In this document: positions 1 through 8,222 of the stretch, piece by piece
Position numbering within the stretch: the first letter of the stretch is position 1
Layout: the number at the start of each line of letters is the position of its first letter
Origin: Bacteroidales bacterium
GTDB taxonomy: Bacteria > Bacteroidota > Bacteroidia > Bacteroidales > UBA932
DNA length: 64,000 nt
Direction: 5' to 3'
Assembly (NCBI GenBank): GCA_024398075.1
Contig: JAKSJM010000005.1
Location: 1 to 64,000, forward strand
Made by a program: the position numbers and the translations under genes
The notes under the pieces: generated by a model
Seen by the model: only the letters and a program-made list of their open reading frames with translations
What the model was told of the DNA's origin: nothing
The model's database searches: none

Positions 1-24
1 GCTCACTGTAAGGAAATAAGGGTT

Positions 25-258
25 TCAGGTGCAAATGTCCCTAATTGGCACTCTAAGAGTACCCTGGTTGTCACAATGGCCCTGAACCTCGAAGCGTACT
101 GAAGGATTCTTGGTCATATAATCGACAACTGCCTTGATGTCAGCCATTGACTCAGGCTTGAGAGTGGCCTTGCCGGTCATCCAGGGCAGACCATCACTAT
201 AAGGGCCGGTAGAATCAAATCTACCGACCCTTTTGTCTTGTCTTGGGCACAGGTCTTG
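25..258 (-). pseudogene. Decayed OmpA-like C-terminal domain fragment
   Basis: The minus strand has an open frame of about 75 codons that ends in TGA at 25-27 and is closed upstream by an in-frame TGA at 259-261. The translation contains ATLKPESMADIKAVV followed by VRFEVQGHCDNQGT, which matches the start of the peptidoglycan-binding OmpA/Pal domain. The rest of the domain after the GHCDNQGT motif is absent and replaced by unrelated residues, and no signal peptide or proper start is present; the first in-frame ATG is at 178-180. I read it as a remnant of an outer-membrane protein gene rather than an active gene. Confidence 0.6.
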
Positions 259-287
259 TCATTTCTCCCCATTTAATACTATCTTTG
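255..287 (+). promoter_or_regulatory. Bacteroidota-type promoter
   Basis: TATCTTTG at 280-287 is a perfect TAnnTTTG -7 box. CTTG at 255-258 is a 3-of-4 match to the TTTG -33 box at a 21-bp spacing. It lies 18 bp before the ATG of the 58-residue gene. Confidence 0.5.
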
Positions 288-305
288 ATACCATAATAAG
301 ATTAT

Positions 306-482
306 ATGAAAAGCAAGAAACTCAGGATCACAGAGAAAGATTATATCATGGCAAACCGCAAGGCAAGCCGTGAGGAGGAGATTGCAGCGCATGGAAAGCA
401 GGTAAGCTTCCGCCATGTGCTGCACAAGTCACGCAAGCTATACGACAGGAAAAGACTCTCAAAGCCATTGCCAGATGAATAG
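306..482 (+). CDS. Small basic protein, 58 residues
   Basis: The frame starts at ATG 306 and ends at TAG 480-482. The product begins MKSKKLRITEKDYIMANRKA and is rich in Lys and Arg, with a second basic patch near its C-terminus (residues 41-51). I recall similar short basic proteins with this N-terminal pattern as conserved hypotheticals in Bacteroidota, but I cannot assign a function. A consensus promoter sits just upstream. It has no signal peptide or membrane segment, so it is probably cytoplasmic; the charge would allow nucleic-acid binding, which is only a guess. The gene is followed by rmuC in the same direction after 54 bp. Confidence 0.6.
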   Translation: MKSKKLRITEKDYIMANRKASREEEIAAHGKQVSFRHVLHKSRKLYDRKRLSKPLPDE

Positions 483-536
483 TAAAAAGGACGCAGTCAT
501 TAAGGTGGAAATACATCCAGCAGAATAGTTTTGGGT

Positions 537-1913
537 ATGACAGAGACAATGATTACAGTGGTGGCAGCCGTTGCTGCCGTGCTCATCACAGGGGTGTTTA
601 TGTACTTCTTCGGAATCAGGAAGTGGAAGGGCGTCGCCGAGGCGAGGTCAAGGGAGATGAACGAGTTCGAGAACAGGCTCATCAAGGAGGAGGTGCTCAG
701 GCAGGAGAGGGAGAAGGAGCTGGCCGAGGTGAAGACGCGCGCGGAGCAGGCGAAGGCTGAGCTGAAGGAGGGTTACCAGAAGAGCCTGGAGGAGATCAGG
801 CTGAACCACAAGGAGGCGCTTGAGAGACAGGGCGAGGCCTACGAGAAGCAGAGCCTGGCGCTCAAGGCCGAGATGGTGGCGAGGACCGAGGAGATACTCA
901 AGCAGCGCCAGAAGGAGCTGGACGACAAGGCCGAGGCGACGTTCACCAGCATAACCGAGAACCTTGGCAAGGACCTGAAGAGCATGAAGGATGCCTTCGA
1001 GGAGAACAAGGAGAGGAGCAGCAGGGACTCTGCGTCCATGAAGGAGAACTTCGAGAATGCCGTCAAGCAGATGGCAGCGCAGACCCAGAGCATCGGCGCC
1101 AAGGCTGACCATCTGGCAGAGGCGCTCCGTGGACAGAAGAAGATGCAGGGATGCTGGGGCGAGACCATCCTCCAGAACCTGCTGGACGCTGAGGGTATGG
1201 TGGAAGGCCGTGACTATGACAAGGAGGAGACCTTGCGCGACGATCTCGGCATCGTCATCCACAACGAGGAGACCGACAAGCGCATGCGTCCCGACTACAT
1301 ACTCCACTTCGTGGACGGACAGGATGTCATCATCGACTCGAAGGTGTCCCTCGCAGCGTTCGCGGACTACGTGGAGGCTGAGACCGACGACCAGAGGGAT
1401 GACGCGGCGAAGAGGAACCTCGCTGCCATAAAGGAGCAGGTGAAGCGCCTGGCGGCGAAGAGCTACAGCGAGTACCTGAAGCCTGAGAGGAGGATGGTGG
1501 ACTACGTGGTGATGTTCGTGCCGAACTACCCAGCCCTGCAGCTTGCATATGAGCAGGATCCCAAGCTGTGGCAGTGGGCCTACGGACAGAGGGTCCTCAT
1601 CGCCTCCGCCGAGACCCTCATGCCGTTCCTCAGGTCTATCCTCCTCGCCTGGAGGAATGTCGAGCAGGTCAGGAACCAGCAGAAGATCATCGACTCCGCG
1701 CAGAACATGATCGCGCGTGTCGCCGACTTCACCTCGTCGATGCAGCTCCTCGGTGACAAGCTCGCCGATGCGCAGAAGGCTTACGATGCGGCTGACCGCA
1801 AGCTCAGGAACTCAGGACAGGGCATTCTCGTGAGTGCGCACCAGGTGGTGAAGCTCGGCGTGTCCCTTCCTGCAAAGAAGGTGCTGCCTGAGGCAACGGA
1901 GTTATCAGAATAA
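537..1913 (+). CDS. rmuC: DNA recombination protein RmuC
   Basis: This 458-residue protein has a membrane anchor at residues 5-25, then a long charged coiled coil (about 30-210), then a globular domain (about 215-400). The globular part carries family signatures such as KKMQGCWGETIL, DYILHFVDGQDVIIDSK and MVDYVVMFVPNYPALQLA. RmuC proteins limit DNA inversions and have a predicted nuclease-like fold; the exact biochemical role is uncertain. I chose ATG 537 over the in-frame TTG at 531, and ATG 549 is also possible. It stands alone: the next gene is convergent. Confidence 0.9.
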   Translation: MTETMITVVAAVAAVLITGVFMYFFGIRKWKGVAEARSREMNEFENRLIKEEVLRQEREKELAEVKTRAEQAKAELKEGYQKSLEEIRLNHKEALERQGEAYEKQSLALKAEMVARTEEILKQRQKELDDKAEATFTSITENLGKDLKSMKDAFEENKERSSRDSASMKENFENAVKQMAAQTQSIGAKADHLAEALRGQKKMQGCWGETILQNLLDAEGMVEGRDYDKEETLRDDLGIVIHNEETDKRMRPDYILHFVDGQDVIIDSKVSLAAFADYVEAETDDQRDDAAKRNLAAIKEQVKRLAAKSYSEYLKPERRMVDYVVMFVPNYPALQLAYEQDPKLWQWAYGQRVLIASAETLMPFLRSILLAWRNVEQVRNQQKIIDSAQNMIARVADFTSSMQLLGDKLADAQKAYDAADRKLRNSGQGILVSAHQVVKLGVSLPAKKVLPEATELSE

Positions 1914-1933
1914 TTGGTAACTTTGGCTCCGGT

Positions 1934-2191
1934 ATGGTATCAATCGTAGACAATCTCAGCATAGGCGGCAGGCAGGCGGAGCTGTAGCTGCTCCGCTCCC
2001 TGTACATGGAAGCCTTTCCCGTGGACGAGGAGAGGGAGGACTTTGACGTGATCTGCCAGAGGGTGTCCTCTGGGCATTCAGGCGTGGAGCCGGAGTCGTT
2101 CATCCTTCTTGATACATTGGACGGTCCCTTTTCGTGGATGTCAAAGATGGTGCTCTTCTTCTCGTCGGTCGCCATAAAGTGCCGCGGTTAA
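1934..2191 (+). pseudogene. Possible GNAT acetyltransferase remnant
   Basis: A frame opening at ATG 1934 is interrupted by TAG at 1985-1987 and continues to TAA at 2189-2191. The part after the stop reads LLRSLYMEAFPVDEEREDFD, which resembles the N-terminal helix of GNAT acetyltransferases. The residues beyond about 2090 no longer look like a GNAT. A perfect 7-bp inverted repeat (1976-1982 and 1990-1996) overlaps the internal stop. I treat it as a decayed gene; the 280-bp gap holds nothing else I can support. Confidence 0.3.
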
Positions 2192-2193
2192 TC

Positions 2194-3612
2194 CTACAAG
2201 GCAAGTCTGAGCCCGTCTAGCTTGTTCCACTCGCCGCGGGTGAAGTCTGGCATGATGACTGGCTTTGAGCCATTGTCAATGGACACCCCGCTGATTTCAG
2301 TGAGGCAAGACCATTCCGCTGCATCATAAACATCCTGGTCGAGTGGGAGACCATTGTGTAGACAATAGATGAGTCTGTAGTCCATGATGAAGTCCATACC
2401 GCCGTGACCACCTACCTTCTTCGCTGTCTCTACGAGCGACCCTTCCTTGGTTATAGGGTGCTGGTAATCCGACATTAGCTTGTTCATCTCGTCGTCAGAG
2501 AGGAATTTTTCTGCTCCCAGATCGTCGATGCTTACAATGTCAGCTGCTTCCTTCCCGTCTGAGACGGCGATTCCTTCAACAGGGTACTTGTTCGCGAAAC
2601 CTGTAGTTCCAGTAAGCTGATACATTCTGCTGTAAGGGCGTGGGGTCACTACGCCATGTTCGATGAGTATCGTCTTTCCGTTGTGTGTCTTGATGAGTGT
2701 GGAGGTGTTGTCTCCATTTTTATAGTCATATGCGCCCTGTCCGTAACGACGGTCTGATACCTTCTGTCCCATGAAGGCATCTGTGTCCATTGAAACTAGC
2801 ATGTCCATCTTGTCTCCGCGATGGATGTTGAGCACCTGCGCGACAGGTCCTAGACCATGTGTTGGGTAGACGTCGCCACTGTGCGCTCTGTTGAATTCCA
2901 TTCTCCAGTCGCCCTGATAACGGTCCCAATAAGGCTCAAGGCAGTGCTGGTATGAGCCTTCAACATGGTAGATTTCACCAAATAGGCCTTGCTGTGCCAT
3001 GTTGAGGCAGGTGAGCTCGAAGAAGTCGTAGCAGCAGTTTTCGAGCATCATGCAGTGCTTCCTGGTCCTTTCGGATGTGTTCACGAGTGCCCAGCATTCC
3101 GCTACGCTTGTCGCTGCGGGTACCTCTATGGCAACATGCTTGCCGTGCTCCATGGCATAAACTGCGATAGTGGTGTGAAGCTGCCATGGCACTGCGAGGT
3201 ATACGAGGTCAATGTCATCGCGTTCGCATAGCTGCTTGTATCCTTCTTCGCCGCTGTACTCGCCGATGGCACGTGGAAGGCCGCCTTCCTCGAGTGTCTT
3301 CTGTGACCTCTCGACATTCTCAGGAAGAAGATCGCACAGGGCGACCACGGTGATACCCTCGATGTGTGTATAACGTGATACGGCGCCGCTACCTCTGTCT
3401 CCAAGTCCTACGAATCCTATTCTGACATTTTCGATAGGATCTGCCTTGAAACCAAGCATCGACTGCTGGTCTGCAGGTCTTGCTGGAGTGTTGTATACGA
3501 TGACGCCATCCTTGATGGTGTAGCCGTAATCATTGGCATTGTTAGTAGATGTGCATGCGATGGAAGCAATGGCAGCAAAGCATGCAACTGCGATTTTCTT
3601 TATGCTAAACAT
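2194..3612 (-). CDS. GH109-type glycosidase lipoprotein (alpha-N-acetylgalactosaminidase family)
   Basis: This 472-residue protein belongs to the Gfo/Idh/MocA fold. A lipoprotein signal ends at Cys20. The Rossmann NAD-binding motif GFVGLGDRGSG is at 66-76. Several stretches are those I associate with family GH109: MMLENCCYDFFEL near 190, GDVYPTHGLGPV at 246-257, GGHGGMDF at 401-408 and PDFTRGEW at 455-462. GH109 enzymes use tightly bound NAD+ and remove terminal alpha-N-acetylgalactosamine; some members have other specificities. The start overlaps the HAD gene stop by 8 bp, so translation is probably coupled. It is the last gene of the left arm. A plain sugar dehydrogenase is the alternative, but the lipoprotein signal and motifs favour GH109. 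Confidence 0.85.
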   Translation of the reverse strand: MFSIKKIAVACFAAIASIACTSTNNANDYGYTIKDGVIVYNTPARPADQQSMLGFKADPIENVRIGFVGLGDRGSGAVSRYTHIEGITVVALCDLLPENVERSQKTLEEGGLPRAIGEYSGEEGYKQLCERDDIDLVYLAVPWQLHTTIAVYAMEHGKHVAIEVPAATSVAECWALVNTSERTRKHCMMLENCCYDFFELTCLNMAQQGLFGEIYHVEGSYQHCLEPYWDRYQGDWRMEFNRAHSGDVYPTHGLGPVAQVLNIHRGDKMDMLVSMDTDAFMGQKVSDRRYGQGAYDYKNGDNTSTLIKTHNGKTILIEHGVVTPRPYSRMYQLTGTTGFANKYPVEGIAVSDGKEAADIVSIDDLGAEKFLSDDEMNKLMSDYQHPITKEGSLVETAKKVGGHGGMDFIMDYRLIYCLHNGLPLDQDVYDAAEWSCLTEISGVSIDNGSKPVIMPDFTRGEWNKLDGLRLAL

Positions 3613-4216
3613 GGTTTTGTGTTATTTGTTTTAGATCTGTCTCTAGCTGTTTCTTGCTGGTAAATGTGATGCCCTTGATGCCTACAGCTTCAGAACCGAC
3701 AGTGTTTTCTGCGTGATCGTCGACGAATACGCATTCCTCAGCCTTGAGCCCATAGGTTTCTAGAAGTTTCAGGTAGATTTCTGGATAAGGCTTGAGAAGG
3801 CCTACTTCTGCAGATACGACTATCCCCTCCAGCTTCTTCACAGGCTCGAACTCCTTTCTTACGACGTCAAAAGTCTTGGCGCACCAGTTAGTGAGACCGA
3901 ACAGTCTGAATCCTTGAGACTTAAGCTCGCTTAGGTATTCGTCCATTCCAGGTATTTCACCCCTTATCTGAAGTCTCCAGTTCTGTATGTAGTCAGTTAT
4001 CTCGGCTTCCCATTCAGGGTACATCTCGATTCTCTTGTGCATGGCATCGATAGGGTCCATGCCCTTGTCCATCCATACGTTTATCTCCCTGCCACAGATC
4101 TCCTTAAGGAAGAATTCCTCTTTGTCTGTATCTCCGGCGAAGTATGAATCGAATCTGATGTGTGGGTTCCAGTCTACCAGAACGCCACCTATGTCGAAGA
4201 TGATGTTCTTGATCAT
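3605..4216 (-). CDS. HAD-superfamily phosphatase (YihX-like)
   Basis: The 203-residue product has the HAD motifs in order: FDIGGVLVDW near residue 8 (nucleophile Asp plus second acid, with the usual DxD replaced by DxG), FGLTNW near 109 (motif II), the Lys of LLKPYPEIY near 143 (motif III) and VFVDDH near 164 (motif IV). The helical cap lies between motifs I and II. YihX-type enzymes remove phosphate from hexose phosphates such as alpha-glucose 1-phosphate. In this locus it could act on a galactosamine or N-acetylgalactosamine phosphate, which is inference. It overlaps its upstream neighbour by one base (TAATG) and the GH109 gene by 8 bp. Confidence 0.85.
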   Translation of the reverse strand: MIKNIIFDIGGVLVDWNPHIRFDSYFAGDTDKEEFFLKEICGREINVWMDKGMDPIDAMHKRIEMYPEWEAEITDYIQNWRLQIRGEIPGMDEYLSELKSQGFRLFGLTNWCAKTFDVVRKEFEPVKKLEGIVVSAEVGLLKPYPEIYLKLLETYGLKAEECVFVDDHAENTVGSEAVGIKGITFTSKKQLETDLKQITQNHV

Positions 4217-5079
4217 TACTCTCTACTGAAGATAAGCACGCAGCTGATGGCAGCAACGATGCCGATGATCTGTGGAAGGGTAGGGATGTGCGAGTAAAGA
4301 ACCAGGGAGATGGCGCAGCTGATCACCGGCGCGCATGCGTCTCCGAGTGGAGCTACTATCATAGCCTTGCCATAGCGGTTTGCATAGACGAGTGCAAATG
4401 CTCCGATAGCGTTTAGGATCTGAATGAAGAATGTGAGGCCAGGTCCGCTGAATGACCAGTTTATTGGTTCAGACCAGTCTGTCATGAGCAGTGCGACGGG
4501 GGCAATGACAAGTGATGAGATGGCCATGTAGACAAATACGCTCTCCGCATCAGGGGTGTTGTTGTTTGCAAGCTTCATGACGAAGGCCTGGACACCCCAG
4601 AATATGAATACAAGAGAGGCAAGGATTATCCATGCGTAGCCTTTGACTTCATCGTCAGTGCTGCCTGAGAGTGAGAAACAGACGATGGCGACGAAGGCGA
4701 GTGCTATGCCGAGGATACCAAGCTTGCTTACTCTCTCCTTGAGGAAGATGGTTGAAAGGATGACTGTCACAATTGGTGCTACAGAGATCATTGGAAGTAC
4801 AAGGTATGCAGGGCCATATTTGAGTGCCTCGAAGAGGACGAGCTGGCCGGCGGCTCCCAGTATTCCTACTCCCATGCTCAATGCCACTGTCTTTGGGCGC
4901 ACGTCTAGCTTGAACTTGATGTTGTAAAGTGCCACGAGGGCGCATGGTATCATGCTGATGGCCCATACAACATAGGTGAGAGTAGCGGGATAGTCAGGCT
5001 GGTCTGAGAATGCTCCCCAGATTCCCCAGGTGACCATTGTGATCAAGGCGTAAAGTAGCCAATTGTGTTTCTTTTCCAT
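4216..5079 (-). CDS. EamA/DMT-superfamily inner-membrane transporter
   Basis: The 287-residue protein is very hydrophobic, with about ten membrane segments in two repeats of five, the arrangement of EamA-domain transporters. The first segment contains the WGIWGAF pattern also seen in some sugar-uptake members of the DMT superfamily. There is no signal peptide. Its position between the DeoR regulator and the phosphatase suggests that it moves the locus's sugar product across the inner membrane, but DMT proteins also export amino acids or drugs. It follows the regulator gene after 13 bp and overlaps the phosphatase start by one base, so the left arm is probably one operon. Confidence 0.8.
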   Translation of the reverse strand: MEKKHNWLLYALITMVTWGIWGAFSDQPDYPATLTYVVWAISMIPCALVALYNIKFKLDVRPKTVALSMGVGILGAAGQLVLFEALKYGPAYLVLPMISVAPIVTVILSTIFLKERVSKLGILGIALAFVAIVCFSLSGSTDDEVKGYAWIILASLVFIFWGVQAFVMKLANNNTPDAESVFVYMAISSLVIAPVALLMTDWSEPINWSFSGPGLTFFIQILNAIGAFALVYANRYGKAMIVAPLGDACAPVISCAISLVLYSHIPTLPQIIGIVAAISCVLIFSRE

Positions 5080-5092
5080 GGTTATGATTAGT

Positions 5093-5878
5093 TTATGTTT
5101 CTACTATCTCTAGTTTTGTGCCTGTGCTTTCGATGTACTCCCTGTAATCTGGTGTGATGCCGTCATCTGTAATGATGGTGTTCACATGCTCAATCGATGT
5201 GATGTGGGCGAGGCTGCGCTTGCCGAACTTGCTTGAGTCAAAAATGGCAATGATTTCCTTTGCGGAGTCGATCATGAGCTGGTTCAGGCTAGCCTCCTCA
5301 ATGTTTGGGGTGGATATTCCATCCTTGATGCTGAAGCTGTCAACGCCGAGGAAGAGCTTGTCGCAGTAGAAGTTCTTCAACGCATACTCTGCCAGGCTAC
5401 CTACGGTAGACATGGATAGGCTTCTCAGGTTTCCTCCGAGCAGGATGACATTGAATCTCTCGTATTTGTTAAGAACAATTGCAATGTCGATAGCATTGGT
5501 AATAATGGTCAGATGCTTGAAGTTGTCCAGGTTTTTTGCAATCTCCATCGTGGTCGTGCCGGAGTCAAGGATGATGGTTTCTCCATCCTTGATGGTCTGG
5601 GCTGCGTATTTCCCAAGAATCTCTTTCTCGTGTGCATTCAGCCTTTGCTTTTGACTGACAGGCATGTCGTCGAATTCGCTTGATTGATGGATATTGATAG
5701 CGCCGCCCTTGACGCGCACCAGCAGCTTTTTCTCTTCCAGTATGGCGAGATCCTTTCTGATGGACACCTCGGACACGCCGAAAGTCTCCACTAAATCATA
5801 TACATTGACTCTTCCGGAATCACGTAAGTTGTTGAGGATGATGCTCCTTCTTTCTTCGGTACTGTATTTCCTGTTCAT
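5093..5878 (-). CDS. DeoR-family transcriptional repressor (AgaR-like)
   Basis: The 261-residue protein has an N-terminal DeoR winged helix-turn-helix (residues 5-60, with SEVSIRKDLAILEEKKLL) and a C-terminal sugar-phosphate sensor domain related to ribose-5-phosphate isomerase (about 75-235, with ILDSGTTTMEIAKNL and the Asp of LFLGVDSFS). DeoR-family repressors such as AgaR and GlpR bind direct or inverted AT-rich repeats and release DNA when bound to a phosphorylated sugar. The gene is divergent from the AgaS-like gene, and the shared intergenic region holds a near-perfect inverted repeat and a repeat half-site inside the rightward promoter. It is the likely local regulator of both arms. 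Confidence 0.88.
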   Translation of the reverse strand: MNRKYSTEERRSIILNNLRDSGRVNVYDLVETFGVSEVSIRKDLAILEEKKLLVRVKGGAINIHQSSEFDDMPVSQKQRLNAHEKEILGKYAAQTIKDGETIILDSGTTTMEIAKNLDNFKHLTIITNAIDIAIVLNKYERFNVILLGGNLRSLSMSTVGSLAEYALKNFYCDKLFLGVDSFSIKDGISTPNIEEASLNQLMIDSAKEIIAIFDSSKFGKRSLAHITSIEHVNTIITDDGITPDYREYIESTGTKLEIVET

Positions 5879-5947
5879 AACTAAATAGTAAATAAACGAA
5901 AGTATTGATTTCGGAAGTAAAGGTACTGCTTTTTTCTGTAAACTTGG

Positions 5948-5969
5948 ACTTATCTTTCGAAAAATAAGT
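5948..5969. promoter_or_regulatory. Inverted repeat, candidate DeoR operator
   Basis: The 22-bp site has arms 5948-5958 (ACTTATCTTTC) and 5959-5969, which are complementary except at one position and centre on TTCGAA. The right arm, extended as TTTCGAAAAATAAGTTTA, recurs with one mismatch at 6060-6077. It lies within the predicted leader of the leftward transcript. Confidence 0.5.
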
Positions 5970-6022
5970 TTACTATGTCAAATGATTGTATAAAATTACC
6001 TGAATTAAGTATTAGTTTAGTG

Positions 6023-6053
6023 CAAAATTAGGAAAAGAAAGAAAATAAGCAAA
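6023..6053 (-). promoter_or_regulatory. Leftward promoter of the deoR operon
   Basis: On the minus strand, TTTG (6050-6053) is followed after 19 bp by TAATTTTG (6023-6030). Both boxes match the Bacteroidota consensus exactly. The transcript would start near 6016 and carry a leader of about 138 nt containing the candidate operator. Confidence 0.6.
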
Positions 6054-6059
6054 GAAAAG

Positions 6060-6077
6060 TTTTGAAAAATAAGTTTA
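6060..6077 (+). promoter_or_regulatory. Second copy of the operator half-site
   Basis: TTTTGAAAAATAAGTTTA repeats the right arm of the 5948-5969 palindrome, matching 17 of 18 bases with 5955-5972. It overlaps the -33 box and fills most of the spacer of the rightward promoter, a position from which a bound repressor would block polymerase. Confidence 0.5.
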
Positions 6078-6091
6078 GATACATATATTTG
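6061..6091 (+). promoter_or_regulatory. Rightward promoter of the utilisation operon
   Basis: TTTG (6061-6064), a 19-bp spacer and TATATTTG (6084-6091) form a perfect Bacteroidota promoter. It lies 33 bp before the AgaS-like start codon. It sits back to back with the leftward promoter; the two -33 boxes are only 7 bp apart. Confidence 0.65.
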
Positions 6092-6124
6092 CGTTTATAA
6101 AAGAAACCATATTACGAATAGACT

Positions 6125-7249
6125 ATGCCAAGACAGGATTATTACACTATCAAAGAGATCTTCCACCAGCCTAAAATGTGGATGGATACTTATCAGATTG
6201 TCCTTTCTATGAAGGAACAGATCATCGAGTTCTTCAAGAATAACGGTATCGACAAGAAATCTGAGATTATCTTTACTGGTGCAGGTACGTCTGCTTTTGT
6301 GGCAGACGCTGCGGAGTGTGTTTGGATGAGAGGCGGATATGCCGGTGCAAAGTCCGTTCCTACTACAGATATCGTATCTGCGCCTGATTATTTCCTTGCA
6401 AGGTCAAACAAGTTGTTTGTCTCTTTCGGCCGTTCTGGTGACAGCCCTGAGAGTGTAGCTGCATACAATGTAGCCAGAAAATTCTGTGACGATGCATCTC
6501 ACCTTATCATTACCTGTAACGCAAAGGGCTATCTTGCAAATGTAGCAGAGCCTGGTAAGGACCTTGTGATTGTGCTCCCTGAAGGAACAAATGATGTTGG
6601 CCTCGCAATGACAAGTAGTTTCTCATCCATGCTCATGGCTTCTATTCTGTGTATGTATATAGATGACATAGAGGAGCAGAAGGATAAGGTCGCCGCCGCA
6701 GCTGCTTTTGCGGAAAACTTCCTCAAGGATGACGTCATTGAGAAGATCAAGGCTGCAACTACCAAAAACATCAAGAGGGCTGTGTTCCTTGGCTCTGGTC
6801 CACTTAAGGGCATCTCATGCGAGACTCATCTTAAGCTTCAGGAACTTACTGATGGCCAGATCATGTGTTCGTTCGACTCGTTCGTTGGACTTCGCCATGG
6901 ACCTAAGGCTGTCATCAATGAGGAAACCCTTGTGGTTTACCTCCTTTCAGATGAGCCATATATCCGTCAGTACGAACTTGATCTTATCGATCAGGTAGAC
7001 AAGGAGAATCATCCAGCAGTTCAGATCATTGTGTCTACGACCCCTTCAGGCGTGGCAGAGAACATCGACTTTGAGGTCAATGCTCCAGCTCCAATGCCGG
7101 AAAATGACTGCAGATTTGTACCTTATGTTCTTATCGGCCAGCTCCTTGGATATCATTTCTCATTGTCAAAGGGCCTCAACCCTGATACTCCATCTGTTCG
7201 CGGAACCATTTCACGTGTAGTTAAGGGTGTGACAATTTACGAATACTAG
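6125..7249 (+). CDS. agaS: AgaS-type SIS-domain sugar-phosphate isomerase/deaminase
   Basis: The 374-residue protein has two SIS domains (about 40-190 and 210-350). The phosphosugar-binding patterns FTGAGTSAF near 57 and FGRSGDSPESVAA near 102 are visible, and the C-terminal half carries LGSGPLKGISCE and GLRHGPKAVINEETLV, which fit the AgaS/GlmS isomerase-like group. AgaS converts galactosamine 6-phosphate to tagatose 6-phosphate plus ammonia; 384 residues is its length in E. coli. It is cytoplasmic and the first gene of the rightward operon, next to a PfkB kinase. The exact substrate is inferred from family and context. Confidence 0.85.
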   Translation: MPRQDYYTIKEIFHQPKMWMDTYQIVLSMKEQIIEFFKNNGIDKKSEIIFTGAGTSAFVADAAECVWMRGGYAGAKSVPTTDIVSAPDYFLARSNKLFVSFGRSGDSPESVAAYNVARKFCDDASHLIITCNAKGYLANVAEPGKDLVIVLPEGTNDVGLAMTSSFSSMLMASILCMYIDDIEEQKDKVAAAAAFAENFLKDDVIEKIKAATTKNIKRAVFLGSGPLKGISCETHLKLQELTDGQIMCSFDSFVGLRHGPKAVINEETLVVYLLSDEPYIRQYELDLIDQVDKENHPAVQIIVSTTPSGVAENIDFEVNAPAPMPENDCRFVPYVLIGQLLGYHFSLSKGLNPDTPSVRGTISRVVKGVTIYEY

Positions 7250-7261
7250 TCTTTATATATA

Positions 7262-8212
7262 ATGAAAAAGTATGATATCCTAGCTCTTGGTGAGCTGAAT
7301 GTCGATCTGCTCCTTAACCATATCGCCGGTTTTCCGGAGATTGGTAAGGAAATCTTTGCCAAGGACATGACCCTTACGCTTGGAAGCTCTACAGCGATCT
7401 TTGCTGCAAATGCTGCTTCCATTGGTGCGAAGGTCTCCTTCCTTGGTATGATAGGTAAAGACAATTTTGGTGACTTGGTGAAATCATCTCTTCAGCAGAG
7501 GGGAGTGGATACATCAAATCTCATTGAGGTAGAGTCTGCTGCGACTGGACTCACCGCTATCCTTAATTATGACAATGATCGCGCTAATGTGACATATCCA
7601 GGTGCGATGAGCATAATGGGTGTCAAGGACATTGACCCTACAGTCATCGCTTCTGCAAAGCACGTTCACGTGTCGTCAATCTTCCTTCAGGAAACTCTCC
7701 ACAAGGAAATCCTTGATATCGTCAAACTCATCAAGTCGCAGGGTGTGACATTGTCGATGGATGTACAGTTTGACCCTGATGAGAAGTGGGAGTTTGACTA
7801 TAAGGCCATCCTTCCTTTGGTCAACATCTTCATGCCAAATGAGCAGGAACTCATGTGCCTTACAGGCAAGGACAGCGTGGAGGCCGCCATCGAGGTGATA
7901 AAGCCATATATCAATGTGGCTGTCATCAAGATGGGTACCAAGGGGTCGCTCCTTGTAACGAAGGATTCAGAAAGACTTCTTCCAGCTACTCTGAATGAGA
8001 ATGTTGTAGATGCCATCGGTGCTGGTGACAGCTTTAATTCTGGCTTCATCACAGCATTTGTACAGGGTAAAGACCTTGAGTACTGCCAGTACCTTGGAAA
8101 TCTCACTGGCGCAGTCAACACCACAGCCGCAGGTGGCACAGGAGCATTTACATCTAAGCAGGCAGTGGAAGAGGCCGCTCTGAAGCATTTTGGACAGACT
8201 ATTAAACTGTAA
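7262..8212 (+). CDS. PfkB-family sugar kinase
   Basis: The 316-residue protein shows the ribokinase/PfkB fold: an N-terminal LALGELNVDLLL, the first signature around residue 40 (SSTAIFAANAASIGAKVSFLG region), and the second signature DAIGAGDSFNSGF with catalytic Asp259. PfkB kinases phosphorylate sugars or sugar phosphates using ATP. Next to an AgaS-like gene, tagatose-6-phosphate kinase is the natural reading, giving tagatose 1,6-bisphosphate for an aldolase. A free-sugar 6-kinase role, making the AgaS substrate, fits equally well and cannot be ruled out by sequence. It starts 12 bp after the AgaS-like gene and belongs to the same operon. Confidence 0.85.
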   Translation: MKKYDILALGELNVDLLLNHIAGFPEIGKEIFAKDMTLTLGSSTAIFAANAASIGAKVSFLGMIGKDNFGDLVKSSLQQRGVDTSNLIEVESAATGLTAILNYDNDRANVTYPGAMSIMGVKDIDPTVIASAKHVHVSSIFLQETLHKEILDIVKLIKSQGVTLSMDVQFDPDEKWEFDYKAILPLVNIFMPNEQELMCLTGKDSVEAAIEVIKPYINVAVIKMGTKGSLLVTKDSERLLPATLNENVVDAIGAGDSFNSGFITAFVQGKDLEYCQYLGNLTGAVNTTAAGGTGAFTSKQAVEEAALKHFGQTIKL

Positions 8213-8222
8213 TATTTTACCT

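Noticed and set aside
648-1307. Long minus-strand frame opposite rmuC
   Set aside because: It is a Leu-rich mirror of the charged coiled-coil region of rmuC, with no independent signal.
1976-1996. Hairpin as the rmuC terminator
   Set aside because: The 7-bp stem is perfect but is not followed by a T run, so I did not call it a terminator.
2194-3612. Ordinary cytoplasmic sugar dehydrogenase
   Set aside because: The Rossmann fold fits, but the lipoprotein signal and the GDVYPTHG, GGHGGMDF and PDFTRG motifs fit GH109 better.
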